Shown one piece after another: positions 54,632 through 63,864 of a stretch of DNA of 64,000 nt (positions are counted from its first letter, which is position 1; each line of letters opens with the position of its first letter). A program made the position numbers and the translations under genes. The notes below the pieces were generated by a model, which did no database searches, had not been told where the DNA came from, and saw only the letters and a list, made by a program, of their open reading frames with translations. The stretch is from Rhipicephalus microplus (lineage: Eukaryota; Arthropoda; Arachnida; Ixodida; Ixodidae), in NCBI RefSeq assembly GCF_043290135.1, contig NC_134702.1, positions 189,008,491 through 189,072,490 on the forward strand. Direction: 5' to 3'.

Positions 54632-55848
54632 TGTCGCATCACTCCAGCATCACGCACGGAAACGAAATCTCCGCAAAACAACAACGGAAAGCAACAAACG
54701 TGAAACACCGTCAACACCACGCCGCCGAACCGTCACCACCGCCGCCCGTGCTGCGCTCGCTGCCGCTGCGGCTTCCCCGAGAGTCGGCCGGCCGGAAATG
54801 ACGTCAAATTGCTGGGCGCAGGCCTGAAAAGATTTTCCGGGGGTGACGGTCGGACCCGATGACTGGTTCAGCCTTGTGCTGGGTCTCGCTTTGAGTCGAA
54901 CGCCGTTGCGTTGGAGTGCCCGTAACCGTATTTCCATCTGCGTCTTTCTTAGGTGTCTCCATCTTTCTCTCGCTGGTCGCCACTGCATGAGACGCCGCCG
55001 CTCCTGCCTTCGACGCCGCGGCCCTCTCTGCTTCCTCTTCATCCATGAGCAATTCACTGTGGTCGGCATTTGTTGCTCGACTTGCTGCACTGGCATAGGA
55101 ACGGGTACAGTCCGCCTGCTCATGCCCAAAAGCGCGACAACCAGTGCACCTGGGCACCCTGCAGTCGCGACGAATGTGTCCCGTGTTCCGGCAACGCAGG
55201 CAAAGCGGCGCTCTTCCTGGCACGACCACCAGTGCCATGCCGCTCCCGAGACGCATCTGGTGGGGTATGCGATCCGTAGTAACGCCTTCTTTAAGTAATA
55301 TTCGAACGAATCTTGTGGTTGACTCAACTCCTTCGAAGTCTTCGTCTCTCCACTTGTCGCTGATGACTTCTTTTACTTCACCGTACTCCCGGAAAGCACG
55401 CCGTACAGTCTCTGCGTTGACGTCAAAGGCTACCCAATGCAACTTGAGACGCACCTCTTGCCTTTCTGGGTCGACGACGACGCAAGGCTGGTCTTTCACG
55501 GAGAGTAGGCCAGCGTCCAGAAGTTTCTTCTTGGCTTCATCTGTCTTTATTTCAAGAAGCCAGACGTGCGACATCTGATACGCTCCTATGCCGCTTACCT
55601 CTTGAATGATGCCTAGTTCCTTGAGCGGCTTTCGGAACTCATTAATCCCGTACGGACGCGCTGCGATATCGCAGTGCAGAACCAACGTGCGTCTGAGTCC
55701 TTCTCCTGTGGGCAGTGGTGGCAGAATTAAACGGTAGTCCTTGGGAAGCGTTGTGCACGAGAAACCGCGGCCAGCGTCGGCCGCTGTAACAGCTCTTGAG
55801 GAGCCTGCCATCCTGCGTCCGCACGCGTCGGTGACCAGAAGCAGAATG

Positions 55849-55867
55849 ACCACTGAGCTACACCCCC
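55849..55867 (-). pseudogene. tRNA-Ala 5' stub upstream of LINE D
   Basis: tRNA nucleotides 1-19 with box A. Confidence 0.9.
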
Positions 55868-56142
55868 GTTACATCTGGAGCACTTATTAACAAGTTTCTT
55901 GGTGCTCATCAGCTTGTTCTAACAATAAATTAATCAATTAGTTGAAATAAACAAAATCATCTCGTCATTGCCGCCTGATACAGTTTTTTCATCATTGAGG
56001 AAAGCCGCATATTTCTATAGTCAAAGAAAATGGCAGCACTGTTTGATGAAATGTATTTCATGTTATGCGCACCGGTAACTCGTGGTGCCGTAGTATTACA
56101 ACAGGCAATAAAAAAAGATACCGCTAAAGTCGAGAGCGTTTT

Positions 56143-56213
56143 GGAGGTGCCGGGGATTGAACCCGAGATTTCTCACATGCAAAGCGAGCGCTCTACCGCT
56201 GAGCTACACCCCC
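56143..56213 (-). tRNA. tRNA-Ala(TGC) copy 99
   Basis: T loop TTCAATC with U49-G65; T7. Confidence 0.9.
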
Positions 56214-56486
56214 GGTACATCTGGAGTACTTATTAACGAGTTTCTTGGTGCTCATCACCTTGTTCAAACAATAAAGTAATCAATTATTGAAATAAACAAA
56301 ATCATCTCGTCATTGCCGGCTGAAAATTTTTTTCATCATTGAGGAAAGCCGCATATTTCTATAGTCAAAGAAAATGGCAGCGCTGTTTGATGAAATGTAT
56401 TTTATGATATGCGCACCGGTAACTCGTGGTGCCGTAGTATTACAACAGGCAATAAAAAAGGATACCGCTAAAGTCGAGAGCGCTTT

Positions 56487-56557
56487 GGATGTGCCGGGGA
56501 TTGAACCCGGAACTTCTCACATGCAAAGCGAGCGCTCTACCAATGAGCTACACCCCC
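56487..56557 (-). tRNA. tRNA-Ala(TGC) copy 100, complete tRNA rebuilt downstream of LINE E
   Basis: All five leading Gs are present right after the LINE E poly(A), so LINE insertion cost this gene no tRNA sequence. G4-A69 mismatch; D loop ATTGGTA; T6. Confidence 0.8.
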
Positions 56558-56641
56558 TTTTTTTGCTTTATTGCCTGTTTACAGGCGCATACATCAAACC
56601 ACAAGCAGAACAAAAACAAGCAGTAACAGTCCGACAGAAAC

Positions 56642-59600
56642 TTAAAATTCTCTAAGTGCTGCCAAGGGCTCCACCCTCGACAACCACTCAGGTAAAATCT
56701 CCTGAGTTTTCTGCAGCTCAACATATTGGGCCATACATTCACGGAAATACATTCGTGCAGGCCGTGCATCCTGATCGCGATAGAAACCCGCCATACGGGC
56801 TCGCCATAAACTGTGAAATCCACATAGCATAATCAAATCAAAAGGCATTCCCTTTTCGTCCACTATTGGCAGAAATCTTATACCATATGGATTTAAAGGT
56901 AATTCTTTCTGTAACGTCCTTTGAAGTACATCCCAAAAATATACTCCTTCCCAACAATGTAAGAAAACATGGTCAATATTTTCCGGTTTTTTACAGATAA
57001 GGCAATTTGTCCCCCAAGGTAAGTAAAAACCACGGTCTGCTTGAAATGTCCTGACTGATAGTGTACCTGTGTGCAGCTTGAAGAAGAAAGACTTCGCGCC
57101 AGGAGCCACTTGCATCCTCTTCACTCTTTTAAGCACATCTTTCCCTTCACCTCCATCGTACATGGCACGGTACAGCGGTTCAGGTAAAACAACATCGCAT
57201 ACATCTTTGTACAACTTCTTTCGAGTCACTGAAAACAAATATTCATTGGAAAATCTAACAGATAAAAACCGTACACTTAGAATAACCTCTTTAAGATACC
57301 CGCGCACAGCACCAGTCATCTCATGCGTGCTAACCACATATCCAGGTAAAGCCCGCGTCAGTCTCATTTGGCACACTGTACGTAAGAAAGGGTCCCTTGT
57401 GTAGCGAAAAAAAAAGAACCTATTTACGACTTGGCGTATGAAAAGATGTGTTAAACCAAGCCCTCCGTGTTTCACTTTTCGAAACAAATTAGTTCGACTG
57501 CATCTCTCCCAGTTCGAAGCCCACACGAATACTGCGAAGATACGATGGAACTTCTGTATGTTTGCCCTTGAACAATGCAATACTTGCATCACATACCAAA
57601 GTTTTGAGGCAAAGAAAAGATTACAGGCATTCGCCCTAGCAAACACTGACAGATGAGTACCGTTGCATCTATTAGCTTTCGTCCGGATTTCTTTCGCTTG
57701 TTCTTGCCAGTAGTTCTCATTATCTTTATAAAATTCCAGTGGCACCCCTAAGTACTTGACAGGTGTGGTCACCCATTTAACATTGGCAAAATAGTCTGGT
57801 TTTGATGACCACTCTCCAAGCCAGAAACCCAGACACTTTCCCCAGTTTACTAGACTGCCAGTTGCCTTGCCGAACCTTTTAACCACACTGATGGTAGTGG
57901 TAACACTATCTTGATCGATACAACAAACAGCCACATCGTCGGCATATGCCAAAATTTTAACTTCGGACTCTTGTAATCTATAGCCACGAATGCAACTGTT
58001 TTGAGCTATTGCTAAGCACAAAGATTCTATATATAAACTGAAAAGTAGGGGGCTCAGCGGGCAGCCCTGGCGAACAGAACGCTTTATGTTAATTGTATCT
58101 CCTAGCGTCTTATTGATTACCAGTCGGGTTGTGCAGTTCCGGTATGCCATAGATACTCCATCTCTGATTACAAAACCAACGTTGACATGGTCAAGAATGG
58201 AAAGCAGAAGGTTGTGGGAAACACAATCAAAAGCTTTCTCGAGATCAATCTGTAGAATGGCTACCCCTACTTGATTGGCATCGCTACACTCGAGCACACA
58301 GCGCATCTTGTGTATATTAGTCACAATGGAGCGACCCATAATCCCACATGTTTGGTGAGGCCCTACTAATTCTTTGACTACCCCTTGAAGTCGCCGTGCT
58401 AGTACTTTCATTAAAATTTTGTAATCACAATTAGTTAGTGATATCGGTCTATACGAAGAAACTAATTTTAACTTCTCCGAGTGTTCTGTCGTAGGTATCA
58501 AAACTGTATGTGCTTCACTAAAGGACCTAGGGAGGACATTAAGTTTATAAGCTTGATTGAAGACATCTGCAAGTACTTGGGATAATTCATTTTTGAACTC
58601 CTTATAAAACGAAGCACTAAGCCCGTCCGGCCCTGGAGATTTACCAGGATTCATTTTATCTATAGCCCTTTCTACTTCCGTCGGCGTTATAGATAGCTCT
58701 AAAGCTGATTTGGTGTTATCTGACAACTTCGGCATTCTGCTAAGGAACTCCTGCTTAAATTCCTCTGAATCAATGGGCGTGGCAGCGAAGAGTCCTTCGT
58801 AGTGTTTGCCAAACGCTCGTCCTATGCTCTCATTGTCCGAAACTTCGATAACGTTGACTTCAATGGCATCTATGTGATTTCGTCTGGCATGACTCTTCTC
58901 TAATCCAAGCGCTCGCTTCGTCGGGCGATCATCCACAGTCATTGATGCTGCTCTGGCTCGCACTAGCGCTCCGCGATAGCGTTCCTCCTCATATACCTCT
59001 ATCCTCTGTTTAATACTCCGCAAATCGTCACCATATACTCCAGGTTTTTCACATTCAAGAGCTGTTAGTCTCTCAAGTGTTCGTCTAAGCTCTTTCTCAT
59101 TCTTCTTAGATTCAAAAGATAAAACGCTAGATCTCTCTATTGCTTTTATTTTGATTCGCTGCTTGAATAGCTCCCATTCTTCTCCTATTTTGCCCATACA
59201 CTCTTTGTTAATATTACTTATTTCTTTAATAACTGATGCGCTAAAAGATTCATCCTTCAAGAGGTTAGAGTTCATTTTCCACTGTTCCCAAGAAAAGGCG
59301 TTCCTTTCTTTTTTTGACTCGATATTGCATTTTACAAGACAGTGATCGGAAAAGGAAACAGGGACAACATTATAACTGCTACACTGGGTTATCGCATCTG
59401 CAGTAAGGTAAAGTCGATCCAATCGGGCATTACTTGTGCCTTGAAAGTGGGTATACTTCACATCTCGGGAGCTATGCAAACACTCCGCAACATCTACTAA
59501 TTCGTGTTCAAAAATCACCTGTGCCAGAACATCACTGCTTCTATCTTTAACGTTGCGCCTGCTTGATCTATCACTTTCATTCAAGACACAGTTGAAATCA

Positions 59601-60046
59601 CCCACCAATAAGAGTTTCCTACCAGTACACATATGTTGTCGTAAATTGGAAAAAAAACCCGATCTTTCCTGGCCAATAGTTGGAGCATAAACACATATAA
59701 TGCGCCATTCAGTGTCACAATAAACAATATCACACCATACTACTCGGCCTGAAGAGCAGGAAAAGACATTTTCTATGACTAATCCTGGCAGTTTTCTAAC
59801 AAAAAGAACACATCCCCCTGATGTGCCTATGGCCTGGCTCACAGTGGCAAAATACCGTGATGTAAACTTAAGCACCATGCTCCCAGTCTCCTCCTCGCTT
59901 TCAACTTTCGTCTCCTGCACTGCAAGCACATCCAGATTTTCTTCCAATAACAACCGGTAGACTTGGCTTTGCTTCTTCTTTGAAGCCAAGCCTCTAACAT
60001 TCAACGTGGCGAAGCTAAAAGATACTTGAGGCGCCATTACAACCAT
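56642..60046 (-). CDS. LINE E ORF2: APE endonuclease-reverse transcriptase (1,134 aa)
   Basis: Makes the target nick and copies LINE RNA from it. Domains: APE-type endonuclease 1-240 with N16 (LNVRGL), E45 (QETK), Y120, D150 and N152 (GDFNC), D210 (RLDR) and SDH 233-235; linker 250-460; reverse transcriptase 460-790 with PGPDG 471-475, SYRPISLTNCDYKILMK 531-547, motif A D601 (DLEKAFD), RQGCPLSPLLF 659-669, motif C YADD 701-704 and KYLGVPL 764-770; C-terminal CCHC C1015-C1018-H1026-C1031. The GPDGL, DYKIL and YADD wording and the C-terminal CCHC place it in the L1/Tx1 group, not the R1 or R2 groups. No frameshift or stop. The endonuclease presumably recognises the 5' end of tRNA-Ala genes. Confidence 0.95.
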   Translation of the reverse strand: MVVMAPQVSFSFATLNVRGLASKKKQSQVYRLLLEENLDVLAVQETKVESEEETGSMVLKFTSRYFATVSQAIGTSGGCVLFVRKLPGLVIENVFSCSSGRVVWCDIVYCDTEWRIICVYAPTIGQERSGFFSNLRQHMCTGRKLLLVGDFNCVLNESDRSSRRNVKDRSSDVLAQVIFEHELVDVAECLHSSRDVKYTHFQGTSNARLDRLYLTADAITQCSSYNVVPVSFSDHCLVKCNIESKKERNAFSWEQWKMNSNLLKDESFSASVIKEISNINKECMGKIGEEWELFKQRIKIKAIERSSVLSFESKKNEKELRRTLERLTALECEKPGVYGDDLRSIKQRIEVYEEERYRGALVRARAASMTVDDRPTKRALGLEKSHARRNHIDAIEVNVIEVSDNESIGRAFGKHYEGLFAATPIDSEEFKQEFLSRMPKLSDNTKSALELSITPTEVERAIDKMNPGKSPGPDGLSASFYKEFKNELSQVLADVFNQAYKLNVLPRSFSEAHTVLIPTTEHSEKLKLVSSYRPISLTNCDYKILMKVLARRLQGVVKELVGPHQTCGIMGRSIVTNIHKMRCVLECSDANQVGVAILQIDLEKAFDCVSHNLLLSILDHVNVGFVIRDGVSMAYRNCTTRLVINKTLGDTINIKRSVRQGCPLSPLLFSLYIESLCLAIAQNSCIRGYRLQESEVKILAYADDVAVCCIDQDSVTTTISVVKRFGKATGSLVNWGKCLGFWLGEWSSKPDYFANVKWVTTPVKYLGVPLEFYKDNENYWQEQAKEIRTKANRCNGTHLSVFARANACNLFFASKLWYVMQVLHCSRANIQKFHRIFAVFVWASNWERCSRTNLFRKVKHGGLGLTHLFIRQVVNRFFFFRYTRDPFLRTVCQMRLTRALPGYVVSTHEMTGAVRGYLKEVILSVRFLSVRFSNEYLFSVTRKKLYKDVCDVVLPEPLYRAMYDGGEGKDVLKRVKRMQVAPGAKSFFFKLHTGTLSVRTFQADRGFYLPWGTNCLICKKPENIDHVFLHCWEGVYFWDVLQRTLQKELPLNPYGIRFLPIVDEKGMPFDLIMLCGFHSLWRARMAGFYRDQDARPARMYFRECMAQYVELQKTQEILPEWLSRVEPLAALREF

Positions 60047-60085
60047 GTGGAGGAGTTAGGCCCGGAGCATGGCGCTTACCTTGCA

Positions 60086-60106
60086 CGTCTAGCGCTACGC
60101 TAGACG
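60086..60106 (-). promoter_or_regulatory. Hairpin over the LINE E ORF1 stop codon
   Basis: CGTCTAGCG-TAG-CGCTAGACG on the minus strand, a perfect 9-bp stem with a 3-nt loop; the ORF1 TAG is in the 5' arm. B and C have the same place with an 8-bp stem and 5-nt loop. Possible role in termination-reinitiation between ORF1 and ORF2. Confidence 0.5.
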
Positions 60107-61392
60107 CCTCCAGGACCGTCCGACCGCCCGGTTTCACTGCACAGTATAAGAGAATTGTTTACAGCTTTTTTGTCCGTGGTGCCACCAGCTCTTGCTCTCA
60201 TGCTGGTGCGTCTGCCAGTCGGGGTCTTGGCCGGTGGTTCTTCCACGCTACTTGCACTGTTCTTGTCTGCCGTCTTCACAGGGTCTTCCAATGGTCTTTT
60301 AATGGCTGAAACGGCACCGCTGGGCCAAGAGACGCGGTTGGCGTTGCACGTGTTTCCTTCTATCTTCGTGTCGAGACCAACGCTACAGGAGGCACCATCG
60401 ACAACTTGGCCTTGCTCCGACGCATAGGCAGACGCTCCGTCTACTTCACAGCCTGCGTCTGTCACCGCATTGTCAGCTGTATCGGTCGATACAGCTGCAG
60501 AACCTGGTTGAGTGTCAACAGGTGCCGGTGTAGATTCGTCTACTGATGTTGCAGATGTGCAGTTCAAATTTTCTGCGACTTGATCTCCGCAACCTTCAGC
60601 CGCGTCCTCTGCCTCTGTCACGTCCATAATGTGCTTCGACGCATCTTCGGCCTCCGCTGACGCGGTCACTGCGGCGTACGAACGGACGCATTCCGCGTCT
60701 CCATGCCCGAAACGCCGGCAGCGCGAGCACCGAGGCACCTTACACTCGCGACGCACATGTCCTGTTCCGCTGCAACGCAGGCATTGCATAGGCCGACCTG
60801 GGGCTACCACTAAGGCTAACTCACCGGCGACTCGTATCTGATGAGGCAGGTCCTCGACTTTCATACCGCTTTTCAGCTTGATGAAAACGGTGCGGGTCGT
60901 CGAGTTCTTCTCATTAACTCCTTCCACACGCCAGCGTTCCCGGGTCACTTCTGTAACTTTCCCGAACGCTGCCAACGCCGTGCGGACATCTTCGTCCGAA
61001 ACGCCGTGTAACAGCCAGTGAAGCCGCAGCCTCACCTTCCGCTCCTGAGGGTCGATAACGAGGCAGCGGCGTCCTTTGACCTGTAGTTCTTTCAGATCAG
61101 TCATCCGTTTCGTCGCCTCCTGGCTGTTAAAGGTCACGGCCCACACATGGTTGATCTGGTAGGCGCCCAATGCAACCACGTCGGGAAGCAGTCGTTCCTT
61201 GTCCAGAGCGTCTCGGAAATCTTCGACCTTGAAAGGCCTCACACGAATATCACCGTGCAAAAACACTGTGTTCACAACAATACGTCCTGTTGGCAAATTC
61301 GGCAAGATGATCTCATAATCCTTGTTACTTTCGTTTGTAATGCTGTTTCCGCGGCCACCAAGGACCGCCTTTGCCGCTCCGCGGGAGCCCAT
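60100..61392 (-). CDS. LINE E ORF1: RRM-like / double CCHC nucleic-acid chaperone (430 aa)
   Basis: Would coat LINE RNA in the retrotransposition ribonucleoprotein. Residues about 26-150 form one or two RRM-like units (GAYQINHVWAVTF at 76-88, GRRCLVIDP at 107-115, LHWLLHGVSDEDVRTALAAFGKV at 124-146 as landmarks). Two CCHC knuckles follow at C204-C217 and C222-C235. The tail from about 240 is rich in Ala, Thr, Asp and Glu, probably disordered, with a short basic patch (GRRTSMRARAG) near the end. The start at 61392 is 41 nt from the 5' junction. The TAG stop lies in a 9-bp hairpin at 60086-60106, and ORF2 begins 54 nt on in another frame, so ORF2 translation needs reinitiation or an internal entry. 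Confidence 0.92.
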   Translation of the reverse strand: MGSRGAAKAVLGGRGNSITNESNKDYEIILPNLPTGRIVVNTVFLHGDIRVRPFKVEDFRDALDKERLLPDVVALGAYQINHVWAVTFNSQEATKRMTDLKELQVKGRRCLVIDPQERKVRLRLHWLLHGVSDEDVRTALAAFGKVTEVTRERWRVEGVNEKNSTTRTVFIKLKSGMKVEDLPHQIRVAGELALVVAPGRPMQCLRCSGTGHVRRECKVPRCSRCRRFGHGDAECVRSYAAVTASAEAEDASKHIMDVTEAEDAAEGCGDQVAENLNCTSATSVDESTPAPVDTQPGSAAVSTDTADNAVTDAGCEVDGASAYASEQGQVVDGASCSVGLDTKIEGNTCNANRVSWPSGAVSAIKRPLEDPVKTADKNSASSVEEPPAKTPTGRRTSMRARAGGTTDKKAVNNSLILCSETGRSDGPGGV

Positions 61393-61433
61393 GATTCCTG
61401 CGTCCGACGCGTGCGAGTGCCGGCGAAAGAATG

Positions 61434-61450
61434 CACTGAGCTACACCCCC
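61434..61450 (-). pseudogene. tRNA-Ala 5' stub upstream of LINE E
   Basis: tRNA nucleotides 1-17 with box A. Confidence 0.88.
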
Positions 61451-61724
61451 GTTACATCTGGAGCACTCATTAACGAGTTTCTTGGTGCTCATCAGCTTGT
61501 TCTAACAATAAATTAATCAATTAGTTGAAATAAACAAAACCATCTCGTCATTGCCGCCTGATACAGTTTTTTCATCATTGAGGAAAGCCGCATATTTCTA
61601 TAGTCAAAGAAATAGGCAGCGCTGTTCAACAAAATGTATTTAATGTTATGCGCACCGGTAACTCGTGGTGCCGTAGTATTTCAACAGGCAATATAAAAAG
61701 ATCCGCTAAAGTCGAGAGCGATTT

Positions 61725-61795
61725 GGAGGTGCCGGGGTTTGAACCCGGGACTTCTCACATGCAAAGCGAGCGCTTTACCACTGAGCTACACCCCC
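61725..61795 (-). tRNA. tRNA-Ala(TGC) copy 101
   Basis: Duplicate of copy 87. Confidence 0.85.
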
Positions 61796-62071
61796 GTTAC
61801 ATCTGGAGCACTCATTAACAAGTTTCTTGGTGCTCATCAGCTTGTTCTAACAATGAATTAATCAATTAGTTGAAATAAACAAAATCATCTCGTCATTGCC
61901 ACCTGATGCAGTTTTTTCATCATTGAGGAAAGCCGCATATTTCTATAGTCAAAGAAAATGGCAGCGCTGTTCGATGAAATGTATTTCATGATATGCGCAC
62001 CAGTAACTCGTGGTGCCGTAGTATTACAACAGGCAATAAAAAAAAGATACCGCTAAAGTCGAGAGCGCTTT

Positions 62072-62142
62072 GGAGGTGCCGGGGTTTGAATCCGGGACTT
62101 CTCACATGCAAAGCGAGCGCTCTACCACTGAGCTACACCCCC
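62072..62142 (-). tRNA. tRNA-Ala(TGC) copy 102
   Basis: Duplicate of copy 88; T8. Confidence 0.83.
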
Positions 62143-62416
62143 GTTACATCTGGAGCACTCATTAACAAGTTTCTTGGTGCTCATCAGCTTGTTCTAACAA
62201 TAAATTATACATTAGTTGAAATAAACAAAATCATCTCGTCATTGCCGCCTGATACAGTTTTTTCATCATTGAGGAAAGCCGCATATTTCTATAGCCAAGG
62301 AAACAGGCAGCGCTGTTCGATGAAATGTATTTCATGATATGCGCACCGGTAACTCGTGATGCCGTAGTATTACAACAGGCAATCAAAACAGATACCGCTA
62401 AAGTCGAGAGCGATTT

Positions 62417-62487
62417 GGAGGTGCCGGGGTTTGAACCCGGGACTTCTCACATGCAAAGCGAGTGCTCCACCACTGAGCTACACTTCC
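62417..62487 (-). tRNA. tRNA-Ala-like copy 103, GGAAGTG acceptor
   Basis: Duplicate of copy 89. Confidence 0.74.
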
Positions 62488-62758
62488 GTTACCTTTAGAG
62501 CACTCATTAACGAGTTTCTTGGTGCTCATCAGCTTGTTCTAACAATAAATTATCAATTAGTTGAAATAAACAAAATCATCTCGTCATTGCCCCCTGATAC
62601 AGTTTTTTCATCATTGAGGTAAGCCTCATATTTTTTAGTCAAAGAAAATGGCAGCGCTGTTAACAAAATGTATTTAATGTTATGCGCACCGGTAACTCGT
62701 GGTGCCGTAGTATTTCAACAGGCAATATAAAAAGATCCGCTAAAGTCGAGAGCGATTT

Positions 62759-62830
62759 GGAGGTGCCGGGGTTTGAACCCGGGGACTTCTCACATGCAAA
62801 GCGAGTGCTCCACCACTGAGCTACACTTCC
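62759..62830 (-). tRNA. tRNA-Ala-like copy 104, GGAAGTG acceptor
   Basis: Duplicate of copy 90 with one extra base beside the T stem. Confidence 0.7.
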
Positions 62831-63103
62831 GTTACATCTGGAGCACCCATTAACGAGTTTCTTGGTGCTCATCAGCTTGTTCTAACAATAAAATAATTCA
62901 ATAGTTGAAATAAACAAAATCATCTCGTCATTGCCCCCTGATACAGTTTTTTCATCATTGAGGTAAGCCTCATATTTTTTAGTCAAAGAAAATGGCAGCG
63001 CTGTTCAACAAAATGTATTTAATGTTATGCGCACCGGTAACTCGTGGTGCCGTAGTATTTCAACAGGCAATATAAAAAGATCCGCTAAAGTCGAGAGCGA
63101 TTT

Positions 63104-63174
63104 GGAGGTGCCGGGGTTTGAACCCGGGACTTCTCACATGCAAAGCGAGCGCTCTACCACTGAGCTACACCCCC
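63104..63174 (-). tRNA. tRNA-Ala(TGC) copy 105
   Basis: Duplicate of copy 91 but with the normal TGC anticodon; TTCAAAC; T5. Confidence 0.92.
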
Positions 63175-63449
63175 GTTACATCTGGAGCACTCATTAACAA
63201 GTTTCTTGGTGCTCATCAGCTTGTTCTAACAATGAATTAATCAATTAGTTGAAATAAACAAAATCATCTCGTCATTGCCGGCTGATACAGTTTTTTCATC
63301 ATTGAGGAAAGCCGCATATTTCTATAGCCAAACAAATAGGCAGCGCTGTTCGATGAAATGTATTTCATGATATGCGCACCGGTAACTCGTGGTGCCGTAG
63401 TATTACAACAGGCAATCAAAAAAGATACCGCTAAAGTCGAGAGCGCTTT

Positions 63450-63521
63450 GGAGGTGCCGGGGACTGAAACCCGGGACTTCTCACATGCAAAGCGAGTGCT
63501 CCACCACTGAGCTACACTTCC
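63450..63521 (-). tRNA. tRNA-Ala-like copy 106, GGAAGTG acceptor and 8-nt T loop
   Basis: Duplicate of copy 92. Confidence 0.68.
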
Positions 63522-63793
63522 GTTACATCTGGAGCACCCATTAACGAGTTTCTTGGTGCTCATCAGCTTGTTTTAACAATAAAATAATTCAATAGTTGAA
63601 ATAAACAAAATCTTCTCGTCATTGCCCCCTGATACAGTTTTTTCATCATTGAGGTAAGCCTCATATTTTTAGTCAAAGAAAATGGCAGCGCTGTTCAACA
63701 AAATGTATTTAATGTTATGCGCACCGGTAACTCGTGGTGCCGTAGTATTTCAACAGGCAATATAAAAAGATCCGCTAAAGTCGAGAGCGATTT

Positions 63794-63864
63794 GGAGGTG
63801 CCGGGGTTTGAACCCGGGACTTCTCACATGCAAAGCGAGTGCTCCACCACTGAGCTACACTTCC
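63794..63864 (-). tRNA. tRNA-Ala-like copy 107, GGAAGTG acceptor
   Basis: Duplicate of copy 93. Confidence 0.74.

Larger units (their letters stand above)
52363..54848 (-). mobile_element. P-element-like (THAP) DNA transposon, internally reduced, inside LINE D ORF1
   Basis: 2,486 bp. Terminal inverted repeats of about 30 bp, starting (C)GTCACCCCCGGAA and continuing CTTTTCAGGCCTGCGC, at 52363-52392 and 54816-54848, with a 3-nt indel between them. Subterminal GACGTCA and GGCCGGCCG motifs follow on both sides. The flanking duplication is 8 bp, GTCGGACC, at 52355-52362 and 54849-54856; 8 bp is the P-superfamily size. Inside is a two-exon THAP gene, with no visible transposase catalytic domain, so it is probably a non-autonomous deletion derivative. 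Superfamily assignment rests on the THAP domain plus the 8-bp duplication. Confidence 0.85.
52160..55811 (-). pseudogene. LINE D ORF1, interrupted by a P-like transposon
   Basis: The N-terminal 321 codons (55811-54849) hold the RRM-like region (GAYQMSHVWLLEI, around 77-89) and CCHC knuckles at 204-217 and 222-235. The C-terminal 64 codons plus stop lie at 52354-52160. Between them is the transposon plus one 8-bp target duplication. The two parts are in the same frame when the insertion and one duplication are ignored, giving a 385-residue protein, close to the other ORF1s. The reading frame stays open 14 codons upstream of ATG 55811, but 55811 aligns best with the starts in A, B and E. The stop lies in the loop of a hairpin (52154-52170), 69 nt before ORF2. 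Confidence 0.88.
48567..55848 (-). mobile_element. LINE D: tRNA-Ala-targeted Tx1/L1-type retrotransposon carrying a nested DNA transposon
   Basis: 7,282 bp including a 2.49-kb insertion in ORF1. Target duplication of 17 bp, GGGTGTAGCTCAGTGGT (tRNA nucleotides 3-19), at 48550-48566 and 55849-55865, both perfect. The 3' end is GCAATAAAG then an A run. Its ORFs differ clearly from A and from B/C/E, so it is a third lineage that keeps the same target. Confidence 0.93.
55849..56557 (-). repeat. tRNA-Ala satellite array, block 5 (two units between LINE D and LINE E)
   Basis: Two units. Their variants (GGATGTG end, spacer with CCCCCGGTAC after the tRNA) match the two units left of LINE B and LINE C, which shows that B, C and E share a flank and descend from one insertion. 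Confidence 0.95.
56558..61433 (-). mobile_element. LINE E: tRNA-Ala-targeted Tx1/L1-type retrotransposon, both ORFs intact
   Basis: 4,876 bp, 5' UTR 41 nt, 3' UTR 84 nt ending CAGGCAATAAAGC plus A7. Target duplication tRNA nucleotides 1-17 at 56541-56557 and 61434-61450 with one mismatch (CAATGAG against CACTGAG). The tRNA downstream keeps all five leading Gs. It is the only copy here with uninterrupted ORF1 and ORF2, and thus the candidate source element. Confidence 0.95.

Noticed and set aside
54650..55327. A 225-codon minus-strand frame overlapping LINE D ORF1
   Set aside because: It is a shadow frame of ORF1 and runs across the transposon junction; no domain seen.
24856..61433. LINE copies as R1 or R2 elements
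   Set aside because: R2 has a single ORF with a restriction-like endonuclease; R1 RT wording differs. GPDGL, DYKIL, the C-terminal CCHC and APE motifs fit the L1/Tx1 group better, and the target is tRNA rather than rDNA.
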